This document shows, in pieces, positions 15,078-24,200 of a stretch of DNA of 56,314 nt (positions are counted from its first letter, which is position 1; each line of letters opens with the position of its first letter). Origin of the DNA: Frankiaceae bacterium (GTDB lineage Bacteria; Actinomycetota; Actinomycetes; JAFAQI01); NCBI GenBank assembly GCA_030840525.1, contig JAVEEI010000210.1, positions 1-56,314 on the forward strand. The letters run 5' to 3'. The notes beneath the pieces are model-generated. The model was not told the origin of the DNA. It saw nothing but the letters and a program-made list of their open reading frames with translations, and searched no databases. The position numbers were made by a program, and so were the translations under genes.

Positions 15078-15430
15078 AAAGAGGACCCAACGCACTGCGC
15101 GGCAGCCGCCTGGTCGACGCCAGCAACCAGGTCGACCGGGGCGCCCGGCTGGCGCCCCGGCGTGTCACCGACTACTGGTGCGCCGCCGACCACCTCACTT
15201 CTGCGGCCTTCGCCGCCGACGTCGAACCGCCGGTCGCCTGGTCCTGCCGAGTCTGCAGCGCACCGGCCTCGCCGCAACGCGGGGCTGCCGCCCTGCCGGT
15301 GCGACCGAAGTTCTCCCCGCGGACGCCGTACGAGTTCCTCATGATGCGACGCACCGTGGAAGACGGGGTACGGATACTCGCCGAAGCTTTGACGGCGCTG
15401 CGGCGGGGTGACCACCGAAAGAGCGAGTGA
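15074..15430 (+). CDS. RbpA paralogue (RNA polymerase-binding protein)
   Basis: A 118-aa protein that follows RbpA along its length: N-terminal ALRGSRL, then DRGARLAPRRVTDYWC, a core with VAWSCRVC, and the C-terminal sigma-interaction helix TPYEFLMMRRTVEDGVRIL, in which the paired arginines are kept. RbpA binds the beta subunit and principal sigma factor and stabilises open complexes. This copy diverges strongly in the core, which carries a C-x2-C and a Pro/Ala-rich insert. It is likely a second, specialised RbpA. It is coupled to the desaturase by GTGA. Confidence 0.8.
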   Translation: MKRGPNALRGSRLVDASNQVDRGARLAPRRVTDYWCAADHLTSAAFAADVEPPVAWSCRVCSAPASPQRGAAALPVRPKFSPRTPYEFLMMRRTVEDGVRILAEALTALRRGDHRKSE

Positions 15431-15443
15431 CAGGCTTGGCGGT

Positions 15444-15632
15444 GTGAGCAACCACGCGCATCGCCGGAAGCGGCCGGACCCGGTCCCGGTCGATGCGCAC
15501 CCGGGCTTCTGGCGGCGGGCGCGTCTCTTCCTGGCGTGGTTCTTCGCGCCGCGCGTCGCTCCCCGCGCATGGCAGCGCCGGCCGTACCTGCGGGACCAGA
15601 ATCGCCGGCCCGGGTCGCGTCGGCGGCGCTGA
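15444..15632 (+). CDS. Small basic protein
   Basis: A 62-aa, very Arg-rich protein with a short hydrophobic stretch (LFLAWFFAP). It starts with GTG at 15444, 13 bp after the RbpA-like gene, and has good codon third-position bias but no clear ribosome site. It may be a membrane-associated or nucleic-acid-associated peptide. Support is limited to coding bias and position. Confidence 0.35.
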   Translation: MSNHAHRRKRPDPVPVDAHPGFWRRARLFLAWFFAPRVAPRAWQRRPYLRDQNRRPGSRRRR

Positions 15633-15666
15633 GAAAGGGGTACTAAGGCCCCAGGGAGGTGAGTCC

Positions 15667-16503
15667 GTGGCGTGCACCGCGTTCGTGTTCGGCGGCGGCG
15701 GCGTGCTCGGCGCGTGTGAGGCCGGGATGGCGTACGCCCTGCTCGAGCGCGGGATCCGGCCCGACCTCGTCATCGGTACGTCGATCGGCGCGATCAACGG
15801 GGTCGCGGTCGCCGCCGACCCCACGCAGGAGGGCGCGGAACGGCTCGTGCAGATGTGGGCGCGCCTGGCCGCCGACGACGTGCTCGGCGGCACCGTCGTC
15901 GGACGCCTGACCCGCCTGGTGCGCCACGGCACCCACCTGCACTCGAACGACGCGCTGCGCGCGCTGCTGGAGGCGTCGCTGCCGGTGGAGCGGATCGAAG
16001 AGCTCGCGGTGCCGTTCCAATGTGTCGCCGCGAGCATCGAACGCGCCGAAGAGCACTGGTTCAGCACCGGTCCCGTCGTACCGGCCGTGCTCGCGTCCGC
16101 CGCGCTGCCGGGTGTGCTGCCACCGGTCGCGATCGACGGCGAGCACTTCCTCGACGGCGGCCTCGTCAACAGCATCCCGATCGCTCGCGCGGTCGCGTTG
16201 GGTGCGGACGAGATCTACGTCCTGCACGTCGGGCGCATCGAGCAGAAGCTCGAACCTCCCCGGCTCCCGTGGGAGGTCGGCTTCGTCGCGTTCGAGATCG
16301 CCCGTCGGCACCGGTTCCACAGCGACCTGCGCGCGGTGCCGGAGCACGTACAGGTCCATGTGCTGCCGACCGGGCACGGCGCGCAGCGGCCGTCGACGTG
16401 GTCGAACCTCCGCTACCGCGACAGCGGCCGCATCGGCGACCGGGTGAGCCGCGCCCGCGAGGCGACGTCGGACTACCTCGACGAACTGCGACCCCGCACG
16501 TGA
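15667..16503 (+). CDS. Patatin-like phospholipase (RssA type)
   Basis: A 278-aa cytoplasmic lipid acyl hydrolase. It has the glycine-rich oxyanion loop FGGGGVLGACEAG, the nucleophile motif GTSIG with S39, and the second catalytic residue in DGGLVN (D163), giving the Ser-Asp dyad of the family. It should release fatty acids from membrane phospholipid. The start is the GTG at 15667, behind a GGGAGGTGA ribosome site. Its stop overlaps the GTG of the acyltransferase gene, so hydrolysis and re-acylation are encoded together. Confidence 0.9.
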   Translation: MACTAFVFGGGGVLGACEAGMAYALLERGIRPDLVIGTSIGAINGVAVAADPTQEGAERLVQMWARLAADDVLGGTVVGRLTRLVRHGTHLHSNDALRALLEASLPVERIEELAVPFQCVAASIERAEEHWFSTGPVVPAVLASAALPGVLPPVAIDGEHFLDGGLVNSIPIARAVALGADEIYVLHVGRIEQKLEPPRLPWEVGFVAFEIARRHRFHSDLRAVPEHVQVHVLPTGHGAQRPSTWSNLRYRDSGRIGDRVSRAREATSDYLDELRPRT

Positions 16504-17492
16504 GGTCAGCCCGTACGTCGAGACGCCTGCTCACGATCCCGCTCGTCGTCGCGCTGCACGTCGTGCTGGTCGTGACGGCACCGCTGACGGCAGCGGTGGC
16601 CGCCGTGGTCGGCCTCGCGGTTCGGTCGACGCGCCCGGTCCGCAGCGTGATCCTCGTGGCCAGTTACTCCGCACTCGAGCTCGTGACACTCGTGCGCATC
16701 GCCGGCCTGCGCCGGCGCGGCGCCGCCGAAGACGAGTGGCAGGACCTCATGCGCTGGGTGGCGGCGAGCGGCGAGACGACGCTTCGCCGCGTCCTCGGCA
16801 TCCGGACCGAGATCGAGCCCGGGTCGCCGTCACCGTCGACGGTCGCCGCTGCGGACGGTCTCGTCGTACTCGCTCGGCACGCCGGGCCCGGCGACACCCT
16901 GCTGATCGCCTGGCTGCTCGTCGTGCACTACCGGCTGCGGCTGCAGATCGTCCTCAAACGGCTGCTCCGGGTCGTCCCCGCCATCGACCTCGCCGGCGAC
17001 GCGTTGCCGTTCTGCTTCGTCGGGGCGCGTCGGCGCGCAGCCCGCGCGGGCATCGCCAGGTTGGCCGGCGAGCTGTCCCGCGGCGACGCGTTGCTGCTCT
17101 TTCCCGAAGGCGGAAACTTCAGCCGGAAGCGTTGGCACCGCAGCTTCGACGCGCTCGCGCGGATGGGCGCGCTCGACCGGGTACGACGGCTGCGCCGCAA
17201 CCGGCACACCCTGCCGCCGCACGTCGCCGGCGTCGTCGCGGCCGTGACCGCCGCGCCGCGCGCGTCGGTGCTGCTGCTCGCGCACTCCGGCCTCGGTCCC
17301 GCGGGGGAGGCGCGGCCGTGGTGGCGGCTGCCGCTGCGGCACCGGGTCGTGATCCGGACCCTGCTCGTCGAGCCCGAAGACGTGCCACGCGACCCGGACG
17401 CCGTACCGGCTTGGTTGGACGAGATGTGGACGCGCGTCGACACGTGGGTCGACAGTCACGCAGCGCTCGACTCCGCGTCACGCGTCGTCTAG
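16500..17492 (+). CDS. PlsC-like 1-acylglycerol-phosphate acyltransferase
   Basis: A 330-aa protein with one or two N-terminal membrane helices (about residues 10-60) and a PlsC-like domain. The first motif is H127-AGPG-D132 (H-x4-D) and the substrate motif is FPEGGNFSRKRW from residue 201. These residues transfer acyl chains to lysophospholipids. With the upstream phospholipase this suggests acyl-chain exchange in membrane lipids, using the products of the nearby desaturase; that link is inference. Its 3' end overlaps the convergent transporter gene by 15 bp. Confidence 0.85.
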   Translation: MRSARTSRRLLTIPLVVALHVVLVVTAPLTAAVAAVVGLAVRSTRPVRSVILVASYSALELVTLVRIAGLRRRGAAEDEWQDLMRWVAASGETTLRRVLGIRTEIEPGSPSPSTVAAADGLVVLARHAGPGDTLLIAWLLVVHYRLRLQIVLKRLLRVVPAIDLAGDALPFCFVGARRRAARAGIARLAGELSRGDALLLFPEGGNFSRKRWHRSFDALARMGALDRVRRLRRNRHTLPPHVAGVVAAVTAAPRASVLLLAHSGLGPAGEARPWWRLPLRHRVVIRTLLVEPEDVPRDPDAVPAWLDEMWTRVDTWVDSHAALDSASRVV

Positions 17493-18323
17493 CGGCGGAC
17501 CTTCGATGTCGGCATACCGGGTGAGCAGGAAGACGCCGGCGAGCGTCAGCGCAAACCCGGCCGCGGCGACCGCCGGGCCCATCCCGCCGCGGGTCGCGTC
17601 GCCGAGGACGGCGAACCCCACTGCCGACGGGACGACGGTCTCGGTGCCGGCCAGCACCGCGGCCACCGCCGTCACGGATCCGCGTTGCAGCGCGGCCGCG
17701 AACGCCACCATGCCGGCCACACCGAAGCCGACGACCGCCCACAGCCCAGGAGCGGTGACCGTGTGCCACCACGGCCGGTCGACGGCGAGGCCGCGCGCGG
17801 CGATCCCCACCGCGCCGAACGCCACGCCCGCAACGGCCGCCAGCGTGATCGCGGCGGCCCGGCCCGACCGCCGCGTCAGCGCCACGGCCCAGCCGGCGAG
17901 CGCGGGCAGCGTGGCCAGCAAGACCCACTGGGCCAGCCGCGGCAACGGGTCCGCGTGCCCCGGCTTCGCGGCGGACGCGAGCAGGCCGAGGCCGGCCGCG
18001 ACACAGACCAGCGCGAGGATCTCCTGGGTCCGCAGCCGCGCCTTCAGCATCACTACCGAGGCGAGCGCCGTGACTCCGACGTTCGCCGCGACCACCGACT
18101 GGACGAGGAACAGCGGCAGCGTGCGGAGCGCGACGAGGCTGAGCACGAATCCGGCCAGGTCCAGCGCCAGCCCGGCGACATACGGCGCCTGCCGCGCGAG
18201 CCGGACGAGCAGCCCGACGTCGAAGCCTCCTCTTGCCGCTCGCCGCGCCCCGATCGCCTGCAGGACCGTCGCGACGCCGTAACACGCCGCCGACGCGGCG
18301 GCCGCCGGGTACGACGGCGTCAC
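17478..18323 (-). CDS. DMT-superfamily membrane transporter
   Basis: A 281-aa protein of about ten hydrophobic helices in two repeats, as in EamA/NIPA-like drug-metabolite transporters (LPLFLVQSVVAANVGVTALA in the first half, VTAVAAVLAGTETVVPSAVG in the second). The substrate is unknown. It starts at ATG 18323, and the divergent sigma gene begins 209 bp away. Its stop lies inside the convergent acyltransferase gene. Confidence 0.8.
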   Translation of the reverse strand: MTPSYPAAAASAACYGVATVLQAIGARRAARGGFDVGLLVRLARQAPYVAGLALDLAGFVLSLVALRTLPLFLVQSVVAANVGVTALASVVMLKARLRTQEILALVCVAAGLGLLASAAKPGHADPLPRLAQWVLLATLPALAGWAVALTRRSGRAAAITLAAVAGVAFGAVGIAARGLAVDRPWWHTVTAPGLWAVVGFGVAGMVAFAAALQRGSVTAVAAVLAGTETVVPSAVGFAVLGDATRGGMGPAVAAAGFALTLAGVFLLTRYADIEGPPLDDA

Positions 18324-18492
18324 GCGCGTGGTCGCACCGACGGCATGTGCTCGACGCTATGCGTCACTGCGACGGCCGGTGCGGGGAAAGCAGGAGAAAG
18401 TGGCACAATCGCCAAGCAAGCTGTAGGGAGAGACGCAGCGCAGAACGGTCTTCTGGTCGTGTCCCTCCCCGCGGCGAATCGTTAGTCAGCAC

Positions 18493-18504
18493 ACGGCACG
18501 ATGC
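18493..18504 (+). promoter_or_regulatory. Motif shared upstream of both membrane-linked sigma genes
   Basis: ACGGCACGATGC lies 28 bp before the ATG at 18533. The same 12-mer with one base changed (ACGGCATGATGC) lies at 32273-32284, 36 bp before the other membrane-linked sigma gene. It may be a -10-region element used by these sigma factors on their own genes. A GAATC word occurs shortly upstream in both. Confidence 0.35.
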
Positions 18505-18532
18505 CGGTACCGGCGGTAACAGAGGGCGGCAC

Positions 18533-19555
18533 ATGACACTCCCCGCGCACCAGTTCGGCAAGGGCGACCAGCCCGCCGCGGCTGACTTCGAGGCGTTCTT
18601 CGAGCGCTGGTACCCCTCGGTCCTGAGCTACTCGCGCCGCTTCGGCGCTGCGTACGCCGAGGAGGTCGCCCAGGAGACGTTGTTCCGGGCGTTCAACTGC
18701 TTCTCCGAGCTGCGCCACGACATGCCGCTGCCCTGGCTGCGCACGGTCGCGCGCAACGTCGCCTGCGACATGCACCGCGCCGGGACCCGGCTGTGGCCGC
18801 TGCCCGAGCCCGGCGACGACGCCGACCCCGTCGACGCGGCCGAAGGGCCGGAGGACTCGTTGCTCCGGGTCGAGCGGGTGCGGCACATGCGGGCCGCGCT
18901 GGGCGACATCTCGGACGACGACCGCCAGCTGCTGCACATGCTCGTCGTCGACGAGAACAGCGTCGCCGACGTCGCCGACCAGCTCTCGGTGACCGCCAAC
19001 ACGGTCCGGGTCCGCCTGCACCGCGCCCGCCGCCGGCTCGGCACGCACTACTTGCGCCGGGCCGGGCACCAGGCCCTCGCGCTGCCCGCGCTCGGTCTCG
19101 CGGCGCTGCGCCGGCTGCTCCGGCCGACCACGAGTACGGCGACCCGCAGCGTGCCCGCCCTCGCCGCCGTCGCGGCCCTCGGCGGCCTCACGGCCGCGAC
19201 CGTCGTACTCAGCCAGCCGACCGCTCCGCAGCACGCGTGGTCGGCGGCGGTCACCGACCAGCGCGCCTACTCCGAGCCCAAGCCAGGCGCCGTTTCCGCC
19301 CGGCTCGTGGCCGTCACGCGTACCGCGTCCGGCACCACCTCCGGCCGTTCGGCTCGCTCGGTCCACCCGGGTGGTGTGGGTGCGCCTACCCCGGTCAATG
19401 CGCACGTGCGGCTGGCGCCACCGAACCGACCGGGGAATGTGACCGACACGGGTATCACCGTTCAGACGCCCGTGGGACCGGTGAACTTTCACACCAAGAC
19501 GGTCCGTTCTCCAGGTGAAAGCCCGGTCTGTCGGGTCACGCACCAGTTCTGTTGA
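18533..19555 (+). CDS. ECF sigma factor with C-terminal membrane segment and Cys tail
   Basis: A 340-aa protein. Sigma region 2 is at about residues 20-85 (WYPSVLSYSRRF, AEEVAQETLFRAF, WLRTVARNVACDM) and region 4 at about 125-175 (LSVTANTVRVRLHRARRRL). A hydrophobic helix follows (RSVPALAAVAALGGLTAATVVLS). The remaining 110 residues form an Ala/Thr/Pro-rich tail, predicted to lie outside the membrane and ending in C-x6-C (CRVTHQFC). No separate anti-sigma gene is adjacent, so the membrane segment may itself hold the sigma factor until a signal releases it. The gene is convergent with, and overlaps by 20 bp, a small secreted-protein gene. Confidence 0.85.
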   Translation: MTLPAHQFGKGDQPAAADFEAFFERWYPSVLSYSRRFGAAYAEEVAQETLFRAFNCFSELRHDMPLPWLRTVARNVACDMHRAGTRLWPLPEPGDDADPVDAAEGPEDSLLRVERVRHMRAALGDISDDDRQLLHMLVVDENSVADVADQLSVTANTVRVRLHRARRRLGTHYLRRAGHQALALPALGLAALRRLLRPTTSTATRSVPALAAVAALGGLTAATVVLSQPTAPQHAWSAAVTDQRAYSEPKPGAVSARLVAVTRTASGTTSGRSARSVHPGGVGAPTPVNAHVRLAPPNRPGNVTDTGITVQTPVGPVNFHTKTVRSPGESPVCRVTHQFC

Positions 19556-19835
19556 CCCCGTTGATCGGCGAGGGCACGCAGGCGTCCGCGTCGATGCCGA
19601 GGGTGGTCCCAACCGTGAGGCCGGTCGGTTGGCAGTCCACCGGCCCCAGGTACGGGATGCATTCGGGACCAGTGGCGACTGTCCCGGTCAGGAAGGTCGA
19701 AGCGGACACGTCGTAACAGAGCGGCGTCGCGGAGACGTGGGTCGGTGAACCAACGGTCAAGCCGGTGCCGGCGGCGGCGACGACAGCTACCGCGAGCAAC
19801 GAGACGTGGGTGCGCAAGCGGATCGGTCCTCTCAT
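19536..19835 (-). CDS. Small secreted four-cysteine protein, copy A
   Basis: A 99-aa protein with a signal peptide of about 36 residues ending VSA-TPLC. The mature part has cysteines at 40, 59, 68 and 86 and the motif GPECIPYLG. It is clearly paralogous to the product at 33440-33670: the same ATPLC start, GP[E/D]CIPY, and identical spacing between the last three cysteines (9 and 18). It probably has two disulfides outside the cell. I recognise no family. It is convergent with an ECF sigma gene in both loci. Confidence 0.75.
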   Translation of the reverse strand: MRGPIRLRTHVSLLAVAVVAAAGTGLTVGSPTHVSATPLCYDVSASTFLTGTVATGPECIPYLGPVDCQPTGLTVGTTLGIDADACVPSPINGVNRTGA

Positions 19836-19883
19836 ATTTCGTGGACAAGACCGGCGAGTGCCGGCCGGGCGGCGACGGTTCGC

Positions 19884-20489
19884 CTACGGCGTCGAGAGCT
19901 GCGGGTTCGGGAAGTCCGGGCTGACGGTCAGCCCGGCGGCGAGGCGGGCGCGCTGGAGTACCGCACTCGCCTGGTCGAACAGCTTGTCGCCGTCGCTCGC
20001 CGTCGTGATCGCGCTCTCGATGAGGGGTCGCCGTTGCGCCAGCGGCGTCGACGCCGCGCGCCCGAACCCGCGCGCCGCCTCGACGTACTTGTCGAGCGCG
20101 CGCAACAGCAGCCCCCGGCACGGCCCCAGGCCGACAGGCGGACGGACGGCCGCGATGAGCGCACGGTCGTGCGCGAACGCCGCGACCCACGCCTGTGACT
20201 CGGTGATGACCGCGGCGGGCGGCAACGTGCCCTTGCCGCCGAGGAGGTCCTTGACCGACGGCCGCATCCCGAGGATCTCGACGCTGCCCCAGTCCTTGAC
20301 CGGCTTGATGATCGCGTTCTCGTAGCGCTGGACGGTGGCCGCCGAGGGATGGTCGCGCCCGCCCGACGGCAGCTCGACCGCGAGCACCAGTGCGACGACG
20401 AGCACCACGACGATGCCGGCGGACGCGACCAAGCGCGCGCGGCGTACGGGACGGCGCGCGCGCGGACGGCGCACCGTGGGTGCCGACAT
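19884..20489 (-). CDS. Membrane-anchored hypothetical protein
   Basis: A 201-aa protein with a basic, Arg-rich N-terminus, one membrane helix (LVASAGIVVVLVVALVLAVEL) and an extracytoplasmic helical domain of about 155 residues. The orientation is inferred from the positive N-terminus. It starts 12 bp after the livF gene stop and is probably the last gene of the transporter operon. No known domain is recognised; it may be an accessory part of the ABC system. Confidence 0.7.
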   Translation of the reverse strand: MSAPTVRRPRARRPVRRARLVASAGIVVVLVVALVLAVELPSGGRDHPSAATVQRYENAIIKPVKDWGSVEILGMRPSVKDLLGGKGTLPPAAVITESQAWVAAFAHDRALIAAVRPPVGLGPCRGLLLRALDKYVEAARGFGRAASTPLAQRRPLIESAITTASDGDKLFDQASAVLQRARLAAGLTVSPDFPNPQLSTP

Positions 20490-20501
20490 TCGCGTCCAAA
20501 C

Positions 20502-21233
20502 CTACGCGGCGGTGCCCTCGCCGAGGTACGAGCGAATGAGCGCGGGGTCGCCGAGCAGTTCCGCGCTCGGCTTGCAGTCGACGACGACGCCCTTGCGGAG
20601 CACGTACGCGCGGTCGGTGTTCTGCAACGCCATGTGCACGAACTGCTCGACGATCAGCACGGCCGTGCCGTCGCGGTTGACGGTTTCGAGGATCTCGAAG
20701 ATCTGCGCCACGATCTTCGGCGCGAGCCCGAGCGAGAGCTCGTCGACGAGCAGTAGCCGCGGCTCCGACATCAGCGCGCGCCCGATCACGAGCATCTGCT
20801 GCTCGCCGCCGGAGAGCGTGCCGGCCGCCTGCTTCGACCGCTCGCGCAGGATCGGGAAGTAGTCGTAGACCCGGTCGCGCCGGTGGTGGAGTACGTCGCG
20901 GTCGTTGGGCTGCGAGGCGAAACCGAGGGTGAGGTTCTCCTCGACGGTCATGCCGGCGAACAGCGCGCGGCCTTCGGGCACGTGCGCCACGCCTTCGCGT
21001 ACGACGTCGAACGCGGGCTTGCCGCCGATCGGCTGCCCGGCGAGATTGATCGAGCCGGAACGCGGCGCGAGCATGCCGGAGATGGTGCGCAGGGTCGTCG
21101 TCTTGCCGGCGCCGTTCGCGCCAAGCAGCGCGACCCGCTCGCCGACGCCAACCTGGATCGACAGGCCGCGCAGGGCCTGCACCAGCCCGTAGTAGACGTT
21201 GACGTCGTTGACGTCGAGCAGGATGTCGTTCAC
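20502..21233 (-). CDS. livF: Branched-chain amino acid type ABC transporter ATPase (LivF)
   Basis: A 243-aa ATP-binding subunit with Walker A GANGAGKTT, signature LSGGEQQM, Walker B LLLVDELSLGLAP (the usual Glu is followed by Leu instead of Pro) and the switch His region IVEQF. The length and VPEGRALFAGMTVEENL segment are typical of LivF. It pairs with the LivG domain at the end of the fused neighbour. The GTG start overlaps the stop of that gene. The substrate is probably an amino acid or a related small organic compound. Confidence 0.92.
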   Translation of the reverse strand: MNDILLDVNDVNVYYGLVQALRGLSIQVGVGERVALLGANGAGKTTTLRTISGMLAPRSGSINLAGQPIGGKPAFDVVREGVAHVPEGRALFAGMTVEENLTLGFASQPNDRDVLHHRRDRVYDYFPILRERSKQAAGTLSGGEQQMLVIGRALMSEPRLLLVDELSLGLAPKIVAQIFEILETVNRDGTAVLIVEQFVHMALQNTDRAYVLRKGVVVDCKPSAELLGDPALIRSYLGEGTAA

Positions 21234-24200
21234 AGCAGCACCGGCTCCTCGGGCTTCGCGGCCGCCCGCTTGCGCGGTTTGCGCGCGGGCTTGCGCTCGG
21301 TGTCGGCCTCGGCCGCGGCCTCGCCGAGGTACGCGGCGATGACGGCGGGGTTTTTGGTGATCTCCTCGGGCCGACCGGAGGCGATGATCTGGCCGCGGTC
21401 GAGCACGTAGATGTAGTCGCTCGTCGACGTGACCATGTGCACGTCGTGCTCGATCAGCAGCACCGACAGGTCGAGCTCGTCGCGGGCCTGGAGCAGTACG
21501 TCGGCGAACAGCTTCGTCTCGGTGTCGTCGAGACCGCTCGCCGGCTCGTCGAGCATGACCAGCGGCGCGCCGGACACGAGCGCGCGGGCGAACTCCACCC
21601 GGCGCAGCGTGCCGAACGGCAAGCCCGCGGCCGACCGGTCGGCGATCTCCTGCAGCCCGAGCAGGTCGACCACTCGCCGGCAGGTCTCTTCGGCGGCGCT
21701 CTCGGCGCGGATCGCCTTCGCGGTCGCGACGATGTGCGCAGCCGGCCCGGTCGGGTTGTGCACGTGCGTCGCGACCATGAGGTTGTCGAAGACGGTGAGC
21801 TCCGGGAAGAGCTGGATGACCTGGAACGTCCGGGCGAGACCTCTCGCGGCCCGCTCGTGCGCAGCCAGCGCCGTCACGTCTTCGCCGAACAGGCGGACCG
21901 TTCCGGTGGTCGGCTGGTTGAGCGCGGAGACCGCGTTGAACAGCGTCGTCTTGCCGGCGCCGTTCGGGCCGATGAGCCCCACGATATGGCCGCGCGGCAC
22001 CTCGATGCTCGCCTCGGAGACTGCCGTCAGGCCACCGAAGCGGACGGTGATGTTGTCAGCTTGCAGCGCGACCGGGGCGTCGTCGAGCTCGGGCCGGCGG
22101 GTCCTCGTCTTTGCCGCAGGCGCTGCGGGCTCGGCGGGCTCGGTCGCCGCCGTCGTCTCGGCGGGAACCGGCGCGTCTTCGTGCCGGTCCTGGTGCGGTA
22201 CGACGATGGACGTGAACTCCCGTCCGCCAGCGACCGGACGGCGGGGAACGGCGCGCCGTACCGCCTCGGCCGCGCGCCGCAACGGGCTGTCCTCGCCGGC
22301 GACGAGCGCGACCAGTCTGGCCCGCACCGCGGCCTTCGCGTCGGCGTAGCGCGCTTCCGCCGGCACGATGACGCGCTGCCCGAACCCGGACTCGCGCAAG
22401 CGCCGGGCAAGGTTGCGGAACGTGTTCGGCAGCGCCGCGAGACCGCCGGGGTAGGCGAGGAGTACGGCCGCGAGCAGTACGGCGGACACCAGCTGCAAGA
22501 GGCGGCCGAGCGCGGGGACGCGGAAGAACAACTCGTCGAGCCCGGCGAACACGCACGAAGCTGCGACGGCTCCGCCTAGGCTGCGCAGTCCACCCACGAC
22601 CGCGATAGCGAGAATGAGCAGCGACGCTTGCAGGTTGAACTGGTCCGAAACGACCGTCGTCTGGTTAGTGAGTTCGAGGTTTCCAGCAATACCGGCGATC
22701 GCGCCAGCTGCGACGAACGCAAACAGCTTCGTCCGTACAACGTTGACGCCCAGCGCCGCTGCGGCGGTCTCGGACCCGCGAACGGCCGCGAAGGCGCGGC
22801 CCGTCTTCGAATCGCGCAGGTTCAGCAAACCAAACATGACCGTTGAGCAGATCGCGAGCACAACGAAGTAAAAGGTCTTCCGGTCCGTGAAGTCGAAGAA
22901 CGGGAACGTCCCCGTAATGCCGACCTTACGCACGTTGAGAGTCGCGCTACCACCCGACGCGAACCAAGGTGTGATGAACAAGTAAGCGTCGGCCATCCAC
23001 GCGAAGATAAGCGTCGCGACGGCGAGGTAGAGGCCGCGGACCCGCAACGCGACCACACCGAGCGCCGCCGCGACGCCGCCACCGAGGACGCCGCCGGCGA
23101 TCATCCCAACCGGGAACGGCATCGGCATGTGATGAGCCAGCAGTGCGGTTCCGAAGGCTCCGATGCCGACGAACGCGCCCTGGGCCAGCGAGATTTGACC
23201 GACCCAGCCTGTCAGTAGGACAAGACTGGCAGCGACGAGAAAGTACGCGCCGGCCTGATTGGCGTCGCCGAGGAGCGAGAACTTGTCGACCGGCAGGAAC
23301 CCGAGCGGCAGGTACGGCCAGGCGACCAGTAGGCCAAGTAGGACGTAACGGTTGAGCCGGCGGCGACCGCCGCGGCGCGGCAGGTGCCGCGGGTCGTAGG
23401 CACTGTGCGTGATCGTCGCGGCCTGGTTTTGGCTCAAGCCACCCGTCGTCTCAGCGGCGGAGTAACGCTGGCCGCGAAGGAACAGCACGATGAGGCCGAG
23501 GACGGTGAGCACGACCTCCGGGACACCGACCTGGCCGGCGAACCCGCGCAGGCCGGGCACGAGGCCGAACGCCGGCACCAAACCCTCGATCGAGCCAACA
23601 ATGAACGCGCCGACGAGCGCGCCGGGCAGGCTGCCCAGACCACCGATAAGCGCGGCAACGAACCCGGGCAGCATCTGCAGCGACAGCGAGTACGGGTCGA
23701 GGCTGGTCACCGCGGCGAGCAAGATGCCGCCGAGCCCGGCGAGCGCACCGCCCAGCGACCACGCCAACCGCGCCATCCGTAGCGGGTTGACGCCCATCAA
23801 GGAGGCGGCCAGCGGGTTTTCCGCCGCGCCGCGCATCGACAGACCGAGCCTGGTCTTGCGGAGCAGCAGCAGGCTGGCGCCGAGCGAAGTGACCGCTACG
23901 CCGAACAGGCCGATCTGGCCCCACCTAAGCACCGCTGTCGACACGGTGATGCCGCCATCGGGGAAGATGTGCGGTGCCTGCACCGAGCCGCTGCCGTAGA
24001 TCTGCGCGACGGCCGCGACGACCAATCCGAAGACCGCGACGGTGCCAACGGTCTGCGCAGTGGGACCCTGCCGGGCGAGTGGGCGGACGAACGTGCGCTC
24101 GACGAGCATGCCGAGCAGGGCACCCGAGATCACACCCAGGAGCAACGCGACAAACGTCGGTACGCCGTGCTTGACGAACGAGTAGGTGACGTAGGCCGGC

